Of a DNA stretch of 35,080 nucleotides, positions 8,122 through 16,372 are shown in pieces (the first letter of the stretch is position 1; each line of letters opens with the position of its first letter). The DNA is from an uncultured Muribaculaceae bacterium (GTDB taxonomy: Bacteria; Bacteroidota; Bacteroidia; Bacteroidales; Muribaculaceae), in contig CAKTOT010000013.1 of the NCBI GenBank assembly GCA_934590135.1, forward strand, positions 1-35,080, in the 5' to 3' direction. Made by a program: the position numbers and the translations under genes. The notes under the pieces are model-generated. The model ran no database searches, was not told the origin of the DNA, and saw only the letters and a program-made list of their open reading frames with translations.

Positions 8122-8748
8122 TCAAAGGCCGAGGGCGCGGCGGATGTCGGCGATGTCGGCTGTGGGGTCGTCATCAGTCTCGGCGAGCAGACGATGCGGC
8201 GGGATAATGCCGACCGTCTCGGGATTGAAACGTGCGCCCATAGACAGGTACATGCCGTGATGGAGTAGTTGACGTGCCAATTCGGGACGTCCTCTGAATC
8301 CATGGATTATCCATAATGGAGTGTGTCCGCCGTTGCGCTGTATAACCTCTTTTTGGGTCTTGTAAAGTCGATCGTATGCGCCTACGATATGGACTATCAG
8401 TGGTTTATGTAAATCATCGGCCATGAATGCCTGACGTCTGAATACGGGCAGTTGTACATCGATGCCCGGGCCGTGTCGCAAGTCGAGGCCGGCTTCCCCG
8501 ACGGCATGGGCGTTGGACCGACTGAGCGCGTCTTCGAGCCATATCCAAACATCTTCAGTGGCCTTGTCCGCTTCCCACGGGTGTATTCCGGCACTGAAAA
8601 GCGTAGGCGGACACGGAGGCTCGGCTTCCAATGCGATGTTTACCACTGCCGAGCCGTCATTGACGTCTTGCCGATGCGTATGAATGTCGGCCGGAATCGG
8701 AGTCGGCAGTGGCGGCGGGATCAAGATTGTTTTCATTGCGGATTGCAT
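8122..8748 (-). CDS. TatD-family metal-dependent hydrolase
   Basis: 208 residues, somewhat shorter than the usual 250-260 of TatD nucleases, as is common for the Bacteroidota branch. Family metal-binding motifs are in order: DIHTHR at 21-26 (the HxH pair), GIHPWEA near 54-60, VGEAGLD near 82-88, IVHIVGA near 117-123, IIHGFRG near 147-153 and LLAETDDD near 187-194. TatD proteins act as DNases or phosphoesterases, and the true substrate of this branch is uncertain. The start could also be the next ATG at 8736 (MKTIL). It is the last gene of a run with hemD, rnpA and yidD, 33 bases after yidD, an order common in Bacteroidales. Confidence 0.88.
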   Translation of the reverse strand: MQSAMKTILIPPPLPTPIPADIHTHRQDVNDGSAVVNIALEAEPPCPPTLFSAGIHPWEADKATEDVWIWLEDALSRSNAHAVGEAGLDLRHGPGIDVQLPVFRRQAFMADDLHKPLIVHIVGAYDRLYKTQKEVIQRNGGHTPLWIIHGFRGRPELARQLLHHGMYLSMGARFNPETVGIIPPHRLLAETDDDPTADIADIRRALGL

Positions 8749-8781
8749 CGTATGGTGTGGATTGAACTTTGAAACAGCGCA

Positions 8782-9063
8782 TTACGGCACCGGGTCGTAT
8801 CCGCTGCCGCCCCAAGGATGGCAGCGCAGTATGCGGCGTATGGCCAGCCAAAGTCCGCGTATAGGTCCGTGTTTTTTGATGGCTTCGAGTGCGTAGCGGC
8901 TACATGTGGGCGTGAAGCGGCAGGACGGCGGAGTGAGCGGCGAGATGCAGGCGCGGTAAAAGTATATGGGGGCGCACAATATAGCCACGAATACATTGCG
9001 TATGGCACGTGCGATTGCGCGTGCAGCGGTGCGTATTACGGATGTTGTGGGGACCGATGTCAC
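8782..9063 (-). CDS. yidD: Membrane protein insertion efficiency factor YidD
   Basis: 93 residues, starting at GTG. The GTG overlaps the rnpA stop as GTGA, so translation is probably coupled. The core is unmistakable: YRACISPLTPPSCRFTPTCS around residues 36-55, with conserved cysteines, then RYALEAIKKHG, and the HPWGGSGYDPVP ending. YidD is a small amphipathic inner-membrane protein that aids YidC-dependent insertion. The rnpA-yidD neighbourhood is conserved widely in bacteria. Confidence 0.95.
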   Translation of the reverse strand: MTSVPTTSVIRTAARAIARAIRNVFVAILCAPIYFYRACISPLTPPSCRFTPTCSRYALEAIKKHGPIRGLWLAIRRILRCHPWGGSGYDPVP

Positions 9064-9482
9064 TTGTTGCCGTCCTCGGCGGCGGTCGGGCCGACGGCTG
9101 ATGCGTCGGGCAGGGCGGCAAGTATGCGGCGGACGGCGCCGAGTACGCGTTTGTAGGGAAGGACGTTGTCGGCTACGTATATTAGTGCTAATTGGATGTG
9201 GCGCTCGTCGGCGCGGTCGGGACGGGGCATGGACAGACGCATGGCTTCGCGGACGCGACGGCGCATCTGTACGCGGTCGACGCCGTGGCGCAGACGTCGT
9301 TTGGGTATATTGACCATGAAGGCGATATCGGCTTTGGTATCATCGCTCTGACGCCACACGGCGCGCAAGGGGTACGCCAAGGCTTTGCCGATGCCTTCCG
9401 AGCCGTCTTTGGCGGTGAACAACGCATCGAGCGTGGTGATGCCGCGCAGTCTTTGGTGTCGTTGCAATGTCAGTGCGGGCAT
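9060..9482 (-). CDS. rnpA: Ribonuclease P protein component
   Basis: 140 residues from the ATG at 9482. A longer frame reaches 9539, but MPALTLQRHQRLRG matches where RnpA proteins normally begin. RnpA binds the catalytic RNase P RNA and helps cut the 5' leaders of pre-tRNAs. The family pattern is present: an N-terminal QRLRG segment, a strand with AFMVNIPKRRLRHGVDRV, the basic helix MRRRVREAMRL, and a C-terminal strand LALIYVADNVLPY. The 'RNR' signature reads RVQ here, a conservative loss of the Asn that some Bacteroidota also appear to show. It lies downstream of hemD and overlaps yidD by four bases. The RNase P RNA gene itself is not in this window. Confidence 0.92.
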   Translation of the reverse strand: MPALTLQRHQRLRGITTLDALFTAKDGSEGIGKALAYPLRAVWRQSDDTKADIAFMVNIPKRRLRHGVDRVQMRRRVREAMRLSMPRPDRADERHIQLALIYVADNVLPYKRVLGAVRRILAALPDASAVGPTAAEDGNK

Positions 9483-9568
9483 AGTCGCTTGATGGTTATG
9501 GCGTGTATAAGAATGGAATTGTCGCGCCGGGTAGGTCACGACACGACAAGAGGTGTTATGCGAGGTGT

Positions 9569-10327
9569 TTATTCGGTGGCTGCGTCGTTTATGGAGTCAA
9601 GGTATCGGTTGATGGCCGAAGCCATAGAGGGGGACTCCTTGGTGGGTGCTTCGATATCCAGGCGCAGGCCGGCGTCTTTGACGGCGGCGGCGGTGGCGGT
9701 GCCGAAGGCGGCAATGACTACGTCGCCCTGTTTGAAGTCGGGAAAATTCTTGAGTAGCGAGTTGATGCCTTGCGGGCTGAAGAATACCAGCATATCGTAG
9801 TCAAATTTGGTATCCTCGGGAAATTCGTTGGGTACGGTGCGATACATCACGGCGCGAGCGTAGCGTATCTTGGCGTTGTCCAGCATCTTGGAGTCGTCAC
9901 CATTGCTTACGTCGGACACTGCAAGGATGTATCGTTCATTCTTGTGCTTGGCGATAAAAGGCATCAGGTCGGCAAGTTTGCCGGTCTTAGCGGAGAAAAT
10001 CTTGCGTTTGCGGAACACAATATACTTCTGCAGGTACAGCGCAATAGTCTCGGTAGTGCAGAAATACTTCATAGTGTCAGGCATGACGAGACGCATCTCT
10101 TCGCAGAGACGGAAGAAATGGTCCACAGCTGTCTTTGCAGTGAAAATGATAGCTGTAAAATCGGGGATGCTGACTTTCTGCTGGCGGAATTCGCGAGCGG
10201 AAAGCCCCTCGACTTTGATAAAGGGATGAAAAACCATTTCGACGCCGAATTTTTCGGCGATATCGTAGTATGGCGACTTCTCGGATGCCGGCTTCGGCTG
10301 CGATATGAGTATCTTTTTGATTTTCAC
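9569..10327 (-). CDS. hemD: Uroporphyrinogen-III synthase
   Basis: 252 residues, normal length for HemD, which cyclises hydroxymethylbilane to uroporphyrinogen III in tetrapyrrole synthesis. The sequence has the two-lobed alternating beta-alpha pattern: KKILISQPKP at the start, IIFTAKTAVDHFF near 64-76, a cross-over near residues 110-130, and DMLVFFSPQGINSLL near 178-192 followed by VIAAFGTATAAAVKDAGL near 204-221. These match the bipartite HemD fold, whose sequence is poorly conserved. The gene follows a DUF4271 membrane protein and precedes rnpA, an order seen in Bacteroidales. A -7 box at 10425-10432 may give it an extra promoter. Confidence 0.88.
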   Translation of the reverse strand: MKIKKILISQPKPASEKSPYYDIAEKFGVEMVFHPFIKVEGLSAREFRQQKVSIPDFTAIIFTAKTAVDHFFRLCEEMRLVMPDTMKYFCTTETIALYLQKYIVFRKRKIFSAKTGKLADLMPFIAKHKNERYILAVSDVSNGDDSKMLDNAKIRYARAVMYRTVPNEFPEDTKFDYDMLVFFSPQGINSLLKNFPDFKQGDVVIAAFGTATAAAVKDAGLRLDIEAPTKESPSMASAINRYLDSINDAATE

Positions 10328-10354
10328 TTGCCTAAATAATTGTATTGTTGCTGT

Positions 10355-11311
10355 TTATGCGCCTATGCTGACGATTTTCAGAGCACAAGAATATAGAAAA
10401 ATCACGGGTGTGATTTCGAGAGTGCAAAGGTACAAAATAAAGTAAAACGGCGAGGAAATATTAGTGTAAAAAATGCTAAAACCTTTGATAAAAAAAGCGA
10501 TACGTGCCAGTCCGTATAGTACGGCGGCGATGATGAGTGCTACTCCGGCAGCCGGCGGATCGAATAAGGCGAGAGTCACCGGCATGGTCAGTGCCAAGGC
10601 CAGTGGAACTTGCGTGGCGTTGTATGCGCGCAGCCACGCTTCGCGCTTGTGCGTATCACCGAAGGCGTATCCCACGACATTGTAACCGGTGAGCATGAAT
10701 AGGAAGTAAACGCCCACGGCCAGTATCAAAAGCAGTGTCGGTACCGTGCCGAGGTCGGCTACGGAGGGTATGGATATTTCCAATGCTTTGGACAGAAGTA
10801 TGGTGCAGCAGATTATGAGCAGGGCGTATATTCCGGCGAGGCTCCATCTGTCGGCGGCATCACGCTCGTCGTAACGTCTGGTGGTGCGTACTCCGGGGCG
10901 CAGGTCATGGCCTATGGATGATAATAGGCGTGTGCCGCGGCGTAGGCTGACTACGGCAATGATGACGCCGATGCCCAGCAGCGCCGGCATATCCGAGACG
11001 GCTCCCGGCGGCAGTGGTCGCGGTTCCAGGCCTTTGGTCCATGCGGGGGGCTGTGGCGGGACGGCAGTGTGTACGCGTGCTTGCTTCCGAGTCGGTTGCG
11101 GGACGTGGCAGATGGCCAGACTGTCGGCCGTAAAAGACGCATGCACGTCTTGCATAAGCACGCTGTCGGCCGGGTCGGGGCCGATGAGTGCGGATGTCGT
11201 GACAGGCGTGTCAGCCGTTGCATGGTCGGACATTGAGACCTCGGCAGACACAGGGATGCGGGGGGTGTCGCTGTGCCCGATATGCTGTATGGAGTCTGTC
11301 TTGACCGGCAT
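10355..11311 (-). CDS. DUF4271 membrane protein
   Basis: 318 residues. The first 100 or so are low-complexity, rich in Asp, Thr, Ala and Pro, and look disordered. They are followed by about six or seven transmembrane segments. The C-terminal block (RIAFFIKGFSIFYTNISS, a FYFILYLCTLEITPVIFLY helix) is the hallmark of DUF4271, a Bacteroidota family of unknown role that is commonly encoded immediately upstream of hemD. That linkage suggests a part in haem or envelope metabolism, but this is inference. Stop and hemD start are 27 bases apart. Confidence 0.85.
   Translation of the reverse strand: MPVKTDSIQHIGHSDTPRIPVSAEVSMSDHATADTPVTTSALIGPDPADSVLMQDVHASFTADSLAICHVPQPTRKQARVHTAVPPQPPAWTKGLEPRPLPPGAVSDMPALLGIGVIIAVVSLRRGTRLLSSIGHDLRPGVRTTRRYDERDAADRWSLAGIYALLIICCTILLSKALEISIPSVADLGTVPTLLLILAVGVYFLFMLTGYNVVGYAFGDTHKREAWLRAYNATQVPLALALTMPVTLALFDPPAAGVALIIAAVLYGLARIAFFIKGFSIFYTNISSPFYFILYLCTLEITPVIFLYSCALKIVSIGA
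10425..10432 (-). promoter_or_regulatory. Possible internal -7 box (TACCTTTG) before hemD
   Basis: On the minus strand this reads TACCTTTG inside the 3' end of the DUF4271 gene, about 100 bases before the hemD ATG. No -33 element is visible at the right spacing, so this is a weak candidate for a secondary promoter serving hemD, rnpA, yidD and the tatD-like gene. Confidence 0.3.
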
Positions 11312-11348
11312 TGGCTGTTATTGTTTTGATAAGTATTTGTGCGTTGTC

Positions 11349-11930
11349 TTAGAATGGCACTACGCCCAGAGCTATGTCCGCCGCTTCTTCGGCAGTGGCG
11401 GCTACGCGGTACAACTTTTTGTCGCTGTATGTATTGAGGAAGCCTTGGCTTTCGGCACAATCCAGCATCGTCAGCAGATCATCGTAATATCCTTCTACGT
11501 TGAATATTACGACGGGGCCGCTGTATAGGCTGAGTTTGCGCCACGTGATGATTTCGAGGAGTTCCTCGAAAGTTCCCACGCCACCGGGCAGGGCTATGGC
11601 GGCATCGCTGAGCTCGGCCATAGTGGCTTTGCGGGTGTGCATATCTTCGGTGACTATGATGTGGCTTAGTCCGGGATGCTGCCATCCGCGTTCCTCCATA
11701 AAGCGCGGAATGATGCCTATGGCACGTCCTCCGGCTGCGAGGACAGCATCATTGACGGCGCCCATAAGACCTCGGCGTCCTCCGCCGTTGATGACGGCTG
11801 CGCCGCGTTGTGCCAAGATGGTGCCGAGACGTTGCGCAGCATTGAAATAGGCCTGCGGGATTTGCTCGGATGATGCCGCATATACGGTCACAGCCGGGTG
11901 AGAGATGCTGTCATATCGGGCGGCAACCAT
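11349..11930 (-). CDS. LOG-family nucleoside-5'-monophosphate phosphoribohydrolase
   Basis: 193 residues. LOG proteins cleave the N-glycosidic bond of nucleoside 5'-monophosphates, releasing free base (cytokinin in plants) and ribose 5-phosphate. The two defining motifs are intact: GGGRRGLMG at 49-57 and PGGVGTFEE at 115-123. The conserved RK pair (MHTRKATM, Arg100-Lys101) needed for catalysis is also present. The Rossmann-like N-terminus AVTVYAASS fits. The bacterial physiological substrate is uncertain, often AMP-like. The ATG overlaps the panB stop by one base (TGATG), so the two are translationally coupled. Confidence 0.92.
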   Translation of the reverse strand: MVAARYDSISHPAVTVYAASSEQIPQAYFNAAQRLGTILAQRGAAVINGGGRRGLMGAVNDAVLAAGGRAIGIIPRFMEERGWQHPGLSHIIVTEDMHTRKATMAELSDAAIALPGGVGTFEELLEIITWRKLSLYSGPVVIFNVEGYYDDLLTMLDCAESQGFLNTYSDKKLYRVAATAEEAADIALGVVPF

Positions 11931-12751
11931 CAGTATTGCTCGTTTTCGTTGGGAAAATCGCCGGACTTGACATCTTCGATGTAATGGCCTATCGCTTCGT
12001 TGATGATTTCGGCGAGGTTGGCGTAGCGGCGCAAGAATTTGGGCGAGAAGTCTTGATTGATACCCAGCATATCGTGTATCACCAGTACTTGGCCGTCCAC
12101 TCCGCCTCCGGCGCCTATGCCGATGACGGGTATGGTGAGTTTGGATGCTACTTCTTCGGCCAGCGCGGCGGGTATTTTTTCGAGGACGATGGCAAAGCAT
12201 CCTATCTCCTGGAGCATAAGGGCATCGGCTATCAGCTTCTCTGCTTCGGATTTTTCTTTGGCACGTACGGCATATGTGCCGAACTTGTTGATGGATTGGG
12301 GCGTAAGGCCCAAGTGCCCCATTACGGGAATGCCGGCGCTGAGTATGCGTTCGATGCTTTCGCGCACTTCGGCGCCGCCTTCGATTTTCACTGCTTCGGC
12401 GTGACTTTCCTTCATGATGCGTATTGCATTGGCCAGGGCTTCCTTGCTGTTGCCTTGGTAGCTGCCGAAGGGCATATCGCATACCACGAGAGCGCGTTTG
12501 GTGCCCTTGATGACACTCTTGGCGTGGTATATCATCTGATCCAGTGTGATGGGGAGCGTGGTCATATTGCCGGCCATGACATTGGAGGCCGAATCGCCTA
12601 CGAGGATGACGTCGATACCGGCGCCGTCTACCAGCAGGGCTGTGGAGTAATCGTATGCAGTGAGCATACTTATTTTTTCGCCGCGAGCTTTCATTTCGGT
12701 GAGGCGTGCGGTGGTGACTTTTCGTTTGTTGTCTACTGTATTGGTTGACAT
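11930..12751 (-). CDS. panB: 3-methyl-2-oxobutanoate hydroxymethyltransferase
   Basis: 273 residues from the ATG at 12751, the normal PanB size. A longer frame to 12895 overlaps the promoter box and is rejected. PanB transfers a hydroxymethyl group from methylenetetrahydrofolate to 2-oxoisovalerate, giving ketopantoate for pantothenate and CoA synthesis. Family motifs: KISMLTAYDYSTALLVDGAGIDVILVGDS at the start of the barrel is well matched (conserved Asp pair), then VVCDMPFGSYQ, AVKIEGG, MGHLGLTPQS, and IPVIGIGAGG near the C-terminus. It is the first gene of the panB-LOG run. The promoter at 12859-12866 lies inside an inverted repeat. Confidence 0.96.
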   Translation of the reverse strand: MSTNTVDNKRKVTTARLTEMKARGEKISMLTAYDYSTALLVDGAGIDVILVGDSASNVMAGNMTTLPITLDQMIYHAKSVIKGTKRALVVCDMPFGSYQGNSKEALANAIRIMKESHAEAVKIEGGAEVRESIERILSAGIPVMGHLGLTPQSINKFGTYAVRAKEKSEAEKLIADALMLQEIGCFAIVLEKIPAALAEEVASKLTIPVIGIGAGGGVDGQVLVIHDMLGINQDFSPKFLRRYANLAEIINEAIGHYIEDVKSGDFPNENEQY

Positions 12752-12853
12752 AATGTGGTGGTGTGTGTAAATACCTTTTTTGGGGGGAACGGTTTTAGAC
12801 GGCTGATACGGCATAGTCGTATAGATGTGTCGAAGCACGTCCCCGATGAAATT

Positions 12854-12881
12854 GTCCGCAAAGTTACAAAACTTCGCGGAC
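12854..12881 (-). promoter_or_regulatory. panB -7 box (TAACTTTG) within an inverted repeat
   Basis: The minus-strand -7 box TAACTTTG occupies 12866-12859, about 100 bases before the panB ATG. It sits inside a dyad: GTCCGCAAAGTT (12854-12865), four bases, then AACTTCGCGGAC (12870-12881), matching at 11 of 12 positions. The dyad could be an operator that blocks the promoter, or a hairpin that terminates the AEC transporter transcript ending 46 bases upstream; its T tract is weak. No clear -33 element. Confidence 0.4.
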
Positions 12882-12926
12882 ATAGCCGCATCCATATCCG
12901 CCGTGGATGTTACATATCACTGTTTT

Positions 12927-13874
12927 TCAGACTTGGACGAGTATGGCATCGACCGCCCACAGCCAAAACAGGCAGGCCGGAATGAAGACGAGGATGCCAA
13001 GAGCCAGTGACGAGGCTCCGTATGCAACGTAAATGCCGTAGCGTTCGGCTATCATCGTACCCGTAAATGCCGGGGGAAGTGCTCCGGCTATCACCAACAT
13101 TTTGAGCGCCGTTGCATCCAAATTGCAAGCCATGCCTATGGCCAGTAGTATGGTCGGCATAAATACCACTTTGAGTAGGGCGCCGAGAATGGTTTGGGCA
13201 TTGAGGTGTATCTTGGCTTTGGACAAGATGATGCCTACGGCAAAGACTGCGACGGCCGAATTGGCCGAGGCTAAGAAGTCCAATGAGGGTAAAGCCTCTT
13301 CCGGTATGCGTATGCCGCAGGCTACCGATGCGGTAGCAGCCAATGGAGCCCATGCCACCGGCTGCGAGAGCGCGTGTAATATCGCACGCATAGTTCCCGC
13401 GCCGGAGTCGACGGCAGCATTCAACAGCGATAGCCCCATGGGTATGCCCACTGCGTTGACCACTATGCCGACGATGGCCACAATTAGGCCTACTTGAGGC
13501 GTAGTGCCGAATAATGGTTGCAGCACGGCAAACCCCATGAAGCCTATTGCCGGAGAACCGCACAACAGCGCCATAATCGCTCCTTCGCTACTGCCGTTGC
13601 CCTTAAAGCAATGCTTATACACCTCATATACAAGCATAAAGCACAATATTATTCCCGCCATGGCCACTAACGCAGGGCGTATATTATCCGACAGAAGCTC
13701 TCGGTCGGCTCGTACTATGGATGCAAATAGCGCGGCCGGAAGCGCAATGTTGAGCACCAGACGATTGAGGACGCCGGCAGCTACTGCGTCGAAGATGCCG
13801 CGTTTGCCGCCTATATATCCGGCCGTCATCGCGACTACTATAGGGATTATGGCATATAATATTGCGTGTTCCAT
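12927..13874 (-). CDS. AEC-family (auxin efflux carrier-like) transporter
   Basis: 315 residues, almost entirely hydrophobic with about ten transmembrane segments. The first helix reads AILYAIIPIVVAMTAGYIGG. It is followed by the RLVLNIALPAALFASIV stretch typical of AEC proteins, where a conserved 'N..LP' element breaks a helix. The second half repeats the pattern with IAGALPPAFTGTMIAERYG. AEC carriers move small organic anions such as malate, malonate or amino-acid-derived acids; the substrate cannot be told. It sits between the flippase and panB, with about 110 bases before it and no clear promoter box. A short hairpin at 13885-13904 lies just before its start. Confidence 0.85.
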   Translation of the reverse strand: MEHAILYAIIPIVVAMTAGYIGGKRGIFDAVAAGVLNRLVLNIALPAALFASIVRADRELLSDNIRPALVAMAGIILCFMLVYEVYKHCFKGNGSSEGAIMALLCGSPAIGFMGFAVLQPLFGTTPQVGLIVAIVGIVVNAVGIPMGLSLLNAAVDSGAGTMRAILHALSQPVAWAPLAATASVACGIRIPEEALPSLDFLASANSAVAVFAVGIILSKAKIHLNAQTILGALLKVVFMPTILLAIGMACNLDATALKMLVIAGALPPAFTGTMIAERYGIYVAYGASSLALGILVFIPACLFWLWAVDAILVQV

Positions 13875-13987
13875 CTTTTTTGAGCCGCCTAAATTATTTG
13901 GCGGAAAATGGTGAAGTGCTTGATGCGTAGATCATTGCTGGGCGAGTGCGAAAAGTGTGGCACAGACAAGTCCTCTTAGGTAACGTC

Positions 13988-15529
13988 TTATTTGTCTTCC
14001 GATGTACATTGTTTGTCGGCTTTGCGCCGCGGCAGGATGTACGCCAGAGCCTCGCTTTGGACCGTAGAGCCGAGGCAGCGGTTGGCGAGGAAGTAAACGG
14101 CGCCACCGAATACGGCTTGTGCCGTCAGTGCCAGCCAAGGCAAGGAGCCGAGGGCGTTGCCTATAGCCATCATAACCGCTCCGATGGCGACGGCCATGAC
14201 GGCGTAGGGGGCTATATCGGCCAAGTAGCGTCGTATGGGCACGGCGATGGCATGGCTGACGGCGATGAGCGAAGCCGCCCAAGCGACGACGGCGGCTGCA
14301 AGCTGACCCCATAAAAGAATTTCGACGCCGAGTACTATGTTCTCAGTCGTACTCAGGGACATATATGGGAAGGTGATGGCTATGGCCGCCAGAGCTACGG
14401 CATCGCGCAGCACTTCCAGGTAGAATATGATGCGTGTGCGCCCCAGTGCCAGCAGGTAATTAGAGTATAACCCGGTGAGTACCGTAAATATCCCGCGAGC
14501 CAATAGCAGTTGGAACAATATGATGGATGCATCCCATTTGTCGCCGAAAAGTATGTGAAATATCGGGGTGGCGCATACGGCCAGCCCGACCATGACGGGG
14601 AAGAGTATGTATGCTGTGACGCGGTCCATCTTGGAGGCCAGACGCGCAAAGCGCTCGGCTTGGTCCTGCACTCCGGACAGCACCGGGACAAACGTCGAGG
14701 TGAGTACCTGACTCAGGGACGCAGTCATCATCTTGCTCCACTTGTCCGCCTGGCTGTAGTAGCCGAGTGACACCAATCCCACACGGTTGCCGATAAGGAA
14801 GGCATAAATATTCAGAAATATTGTGTTAAGCAGCGAGGTCAGCATCATGCCGGCTCCTACGCCGGCAAACGACCGCAGGGCTTTCCACGAAAGTCTGTAC
14901 AGCGGTCGCCATTGACTCATAATCCATAACATCAACGTCTTGACGGCTGCTACGGTGATGGTCTGCCATACTATAGCCCAGGCTCCGTATCCGGCAAAGG
15001 CCAGCCATATTCCGATGACAGCTCCGGCGCACAGTCCGATGGCATTGGCGATGGCTACCGGTCGGACATTCAATTGTTTGGTGTATAGGTTGGTCTGAAC
15101 GATGGCGGCTGCATTGAGCGGCAGCGATATAAACATTACACGCGCCAAGGTTGTCAATTGGTCGCCGCCGTGAAACCATTCGGCGATGACCGGCGCGGCT
15201 ACAAACAGTATGGCATAGAGCGTAAATGCAGCGAGTATATTAAACCACAGCACTGAAGAGTAGTCCAGGCGCGTAGGCGCCTTGCGCTGTATCAGTGCCG
15301 AAGATAGTCCGCTGTCTATCAGTAGTGAGGCAAAGGCTTGGAAGACAAGCACCGCGCCGACAAGTCCGAAGTCGTGTTGCGAAAGCAGACGTGCCAGCAC
15401 CACGCCGGTGACAGCGTACAATATCTGTGACCCGAAGCGGTCGATGACGTTCCATTTCATGGAGCGTGCCGTGCGCTGTTTCAGGTTGTCCTGCTGCGTG
15501 GCTGTATGGCTCTGCTGTTCGGCGGTCAT
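13988..15529 (-). CDS. Lipopolysaccharide/oligosaccharide flippase (Wzx-like, polysaccharide biosynthesis protein)
   Basis: 513 residues with 12-14 predicted transmembrane segments. The N-terminal block RSMKWNVIDRFGSQILYAVTG, followed by ARLLSQHDFGLVGAVLVFQAFASLLIDSGLSSALIQRK, is the signature of the Polysacc_synt_3/MOP flippase branch, which moves lipid-linked sugars across the inner membrane. The C-terminal tail after the last helix is short and charged. No glycosyltransferase neighbours are present, so the gene stands alone rather than in a capsule locus. It follows the GIN-domain gene by about 90 bases. A start at MKWN, 23 residues in, is possible but less likely. Confidence 0.92.
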   Translation of the reverse strand: MTAEQQSHTATQQDNLKQRTARSMKWNVIDRFGSQILYAVTGVVLARLLSQHDFGLVGAVLVFQAFASLLIDSGLSSALIQRKAPTRLDYSSVLWFNILAAFTLYAILFVAAPVIAEWFHGGDQLTTLARVMFISLPLNAAAIVQTNLYTKQLNVRPVAIANAIGLCAGAVIGIWLAFAGYGAWAIVWQTITVAAVKTLMLWIMSQWRPLYRLSWKALRSFAGVGAGMMLTSLLNTIFLNIYAFLIGNRVGLVSLGYYSQADKWSKMMTASLSQVLTSTFVPVLSGVQDQAERFARLASKMDRVTAYILFPVMVGLAVCATPIFHILFGDKWDASIILFQLLLARGIFTVLTGLYSNYLLALGRTRIIFYLEVLRDAVALAAIAITFPYMSLSTTENIVLGVEILLWGQLAAAVVAWAASLIAVSHAIAVPIRRYLADIAPYAVMAVAIGAVMMAIGNALGSLPWLALTAQAVFGGAVYFLANRCLGSTVQSEALAYILPRRKADKQCTSEDK

Positions 15530-15621
15530 TTGGCGCTGCGATTGTTTGACTTATGTGTGATGAAGTGTCTCGTCTATGGGGTTGGTGCGGCGTGCTGCGG
15601 CTAAGTGCCTGAATCCTCGTC

Positions 15622-16347
15622 TTATTGTACGGGAATGACTTTGATACCGAGTGTGCGATTTTTGGTTGTCGGGGTACCTTTGAGGTATATCTTGCCGGAG
15701 CCGAGGCCCATAACGGTAAGTTCGTTTGTCACCCAACAGTCCACCGTCCCGGTGCCGTATATCGAGCATCGGCCTGTGGTAGCCTTGATTGTTCCGGCTT
15801 CGATTGTTCCGGTGCCGGTATTGTTTAGTTTGACGGTTTGGGCTTCGCCGGCCAGCACCAGATGGCCATGCCCGGTGGCGATCTTTCCCTCAACAACGGT
15901 GGCGCGCAGACCTCGTGCGATGAGAGTGCCGTTGCCTACGATGCGAGCCTTGAAAGTGGAGGCAGGCGATGGTGCATCGACGTACACGGTTGAATCACCT
16001 GAATTTTCAACTTTACTCAAGAATGCCGAAAATACCGTGACTGTGGGCAGCTGCTGGCGCTGTGCATCGGTGATTTCGTCCGAAAGTTCGATTTTCAGCT
16101 TGTTCTTGTTGTTCGAAAAAAGAATCATAGAAGAGACCTCCGGGGCGCAGCTGAAGCGTACGTATCCGGCCGAGTCGTTGCTGCAGCGATATATGACATT
16201 GATATCATTGACTACCTGCAACTCGTCAAAAGGTTTGACATTGAGTTCGTAATCGGCGGCAGCGGCAGGTGTGGCAGCGGCCAAAGCGATGGCCGTCATC
16301 AGGGTGACAGCGGCTTTGCGGATCGAAGTGTATAATGTGATGTTCAT
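15622..16347 (-). CDS. GIN-domain (DUF2807) secreted protein
   Basis: 241 residues with a signal peptide (basic start, a long Ala-rich core, cleavage near residue 30 at AAAADY). The mature part is a right-handed beta-helix-like repeat with the GIN-domain pattern: PFDELQVVNDINVIY near 38-52 (the usual 'F..i.v....v' opening), then a series of Gly/Thr/Asn-rich strands such as NGTLIARGL and GTGTIEAGTIKATTG near 140-190. GIN/DUF2807 proteins are widespread periplasmic or outer-membrane-associated proteins of Bacteroidota with no settled function. It begins 25 bases after dusB ends, so it probably shares that transcript. Confidence 0.9.
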   Translation of the reverse strand: MNITLYTSIRKAAVTLMTAIALAAATPAAAADYELNVKPFDELQVVNDINVIYRCSNDSAGYVRFSCAPEVSSMILFSNNKNKLKIELSDEITDAQRQQLPTVTVFSAFLSKVENSGDSTVYVDAPSPASTFKARIVGNGTLIARGLRATVVEGKIATGHGHLVLAGEAQTVKLNNTGTGTIEAGTIKATTGRCSIYGTGTVDCWVTNELTVMGLGSGKIYLKGTPTTKNRTLGIKVIPVQ

Positions 16348-16372
16348 ATTGATTTTGGAGCCTGTATTGTTG

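Noticed and set aside
13885..13904. CCGCC/GGCGG hairpin just before the AEC transporter start
   Set aside because: On the minus strand it is followed by A residues rather than T residues, so it is not a terminator; no regulatory family fits.
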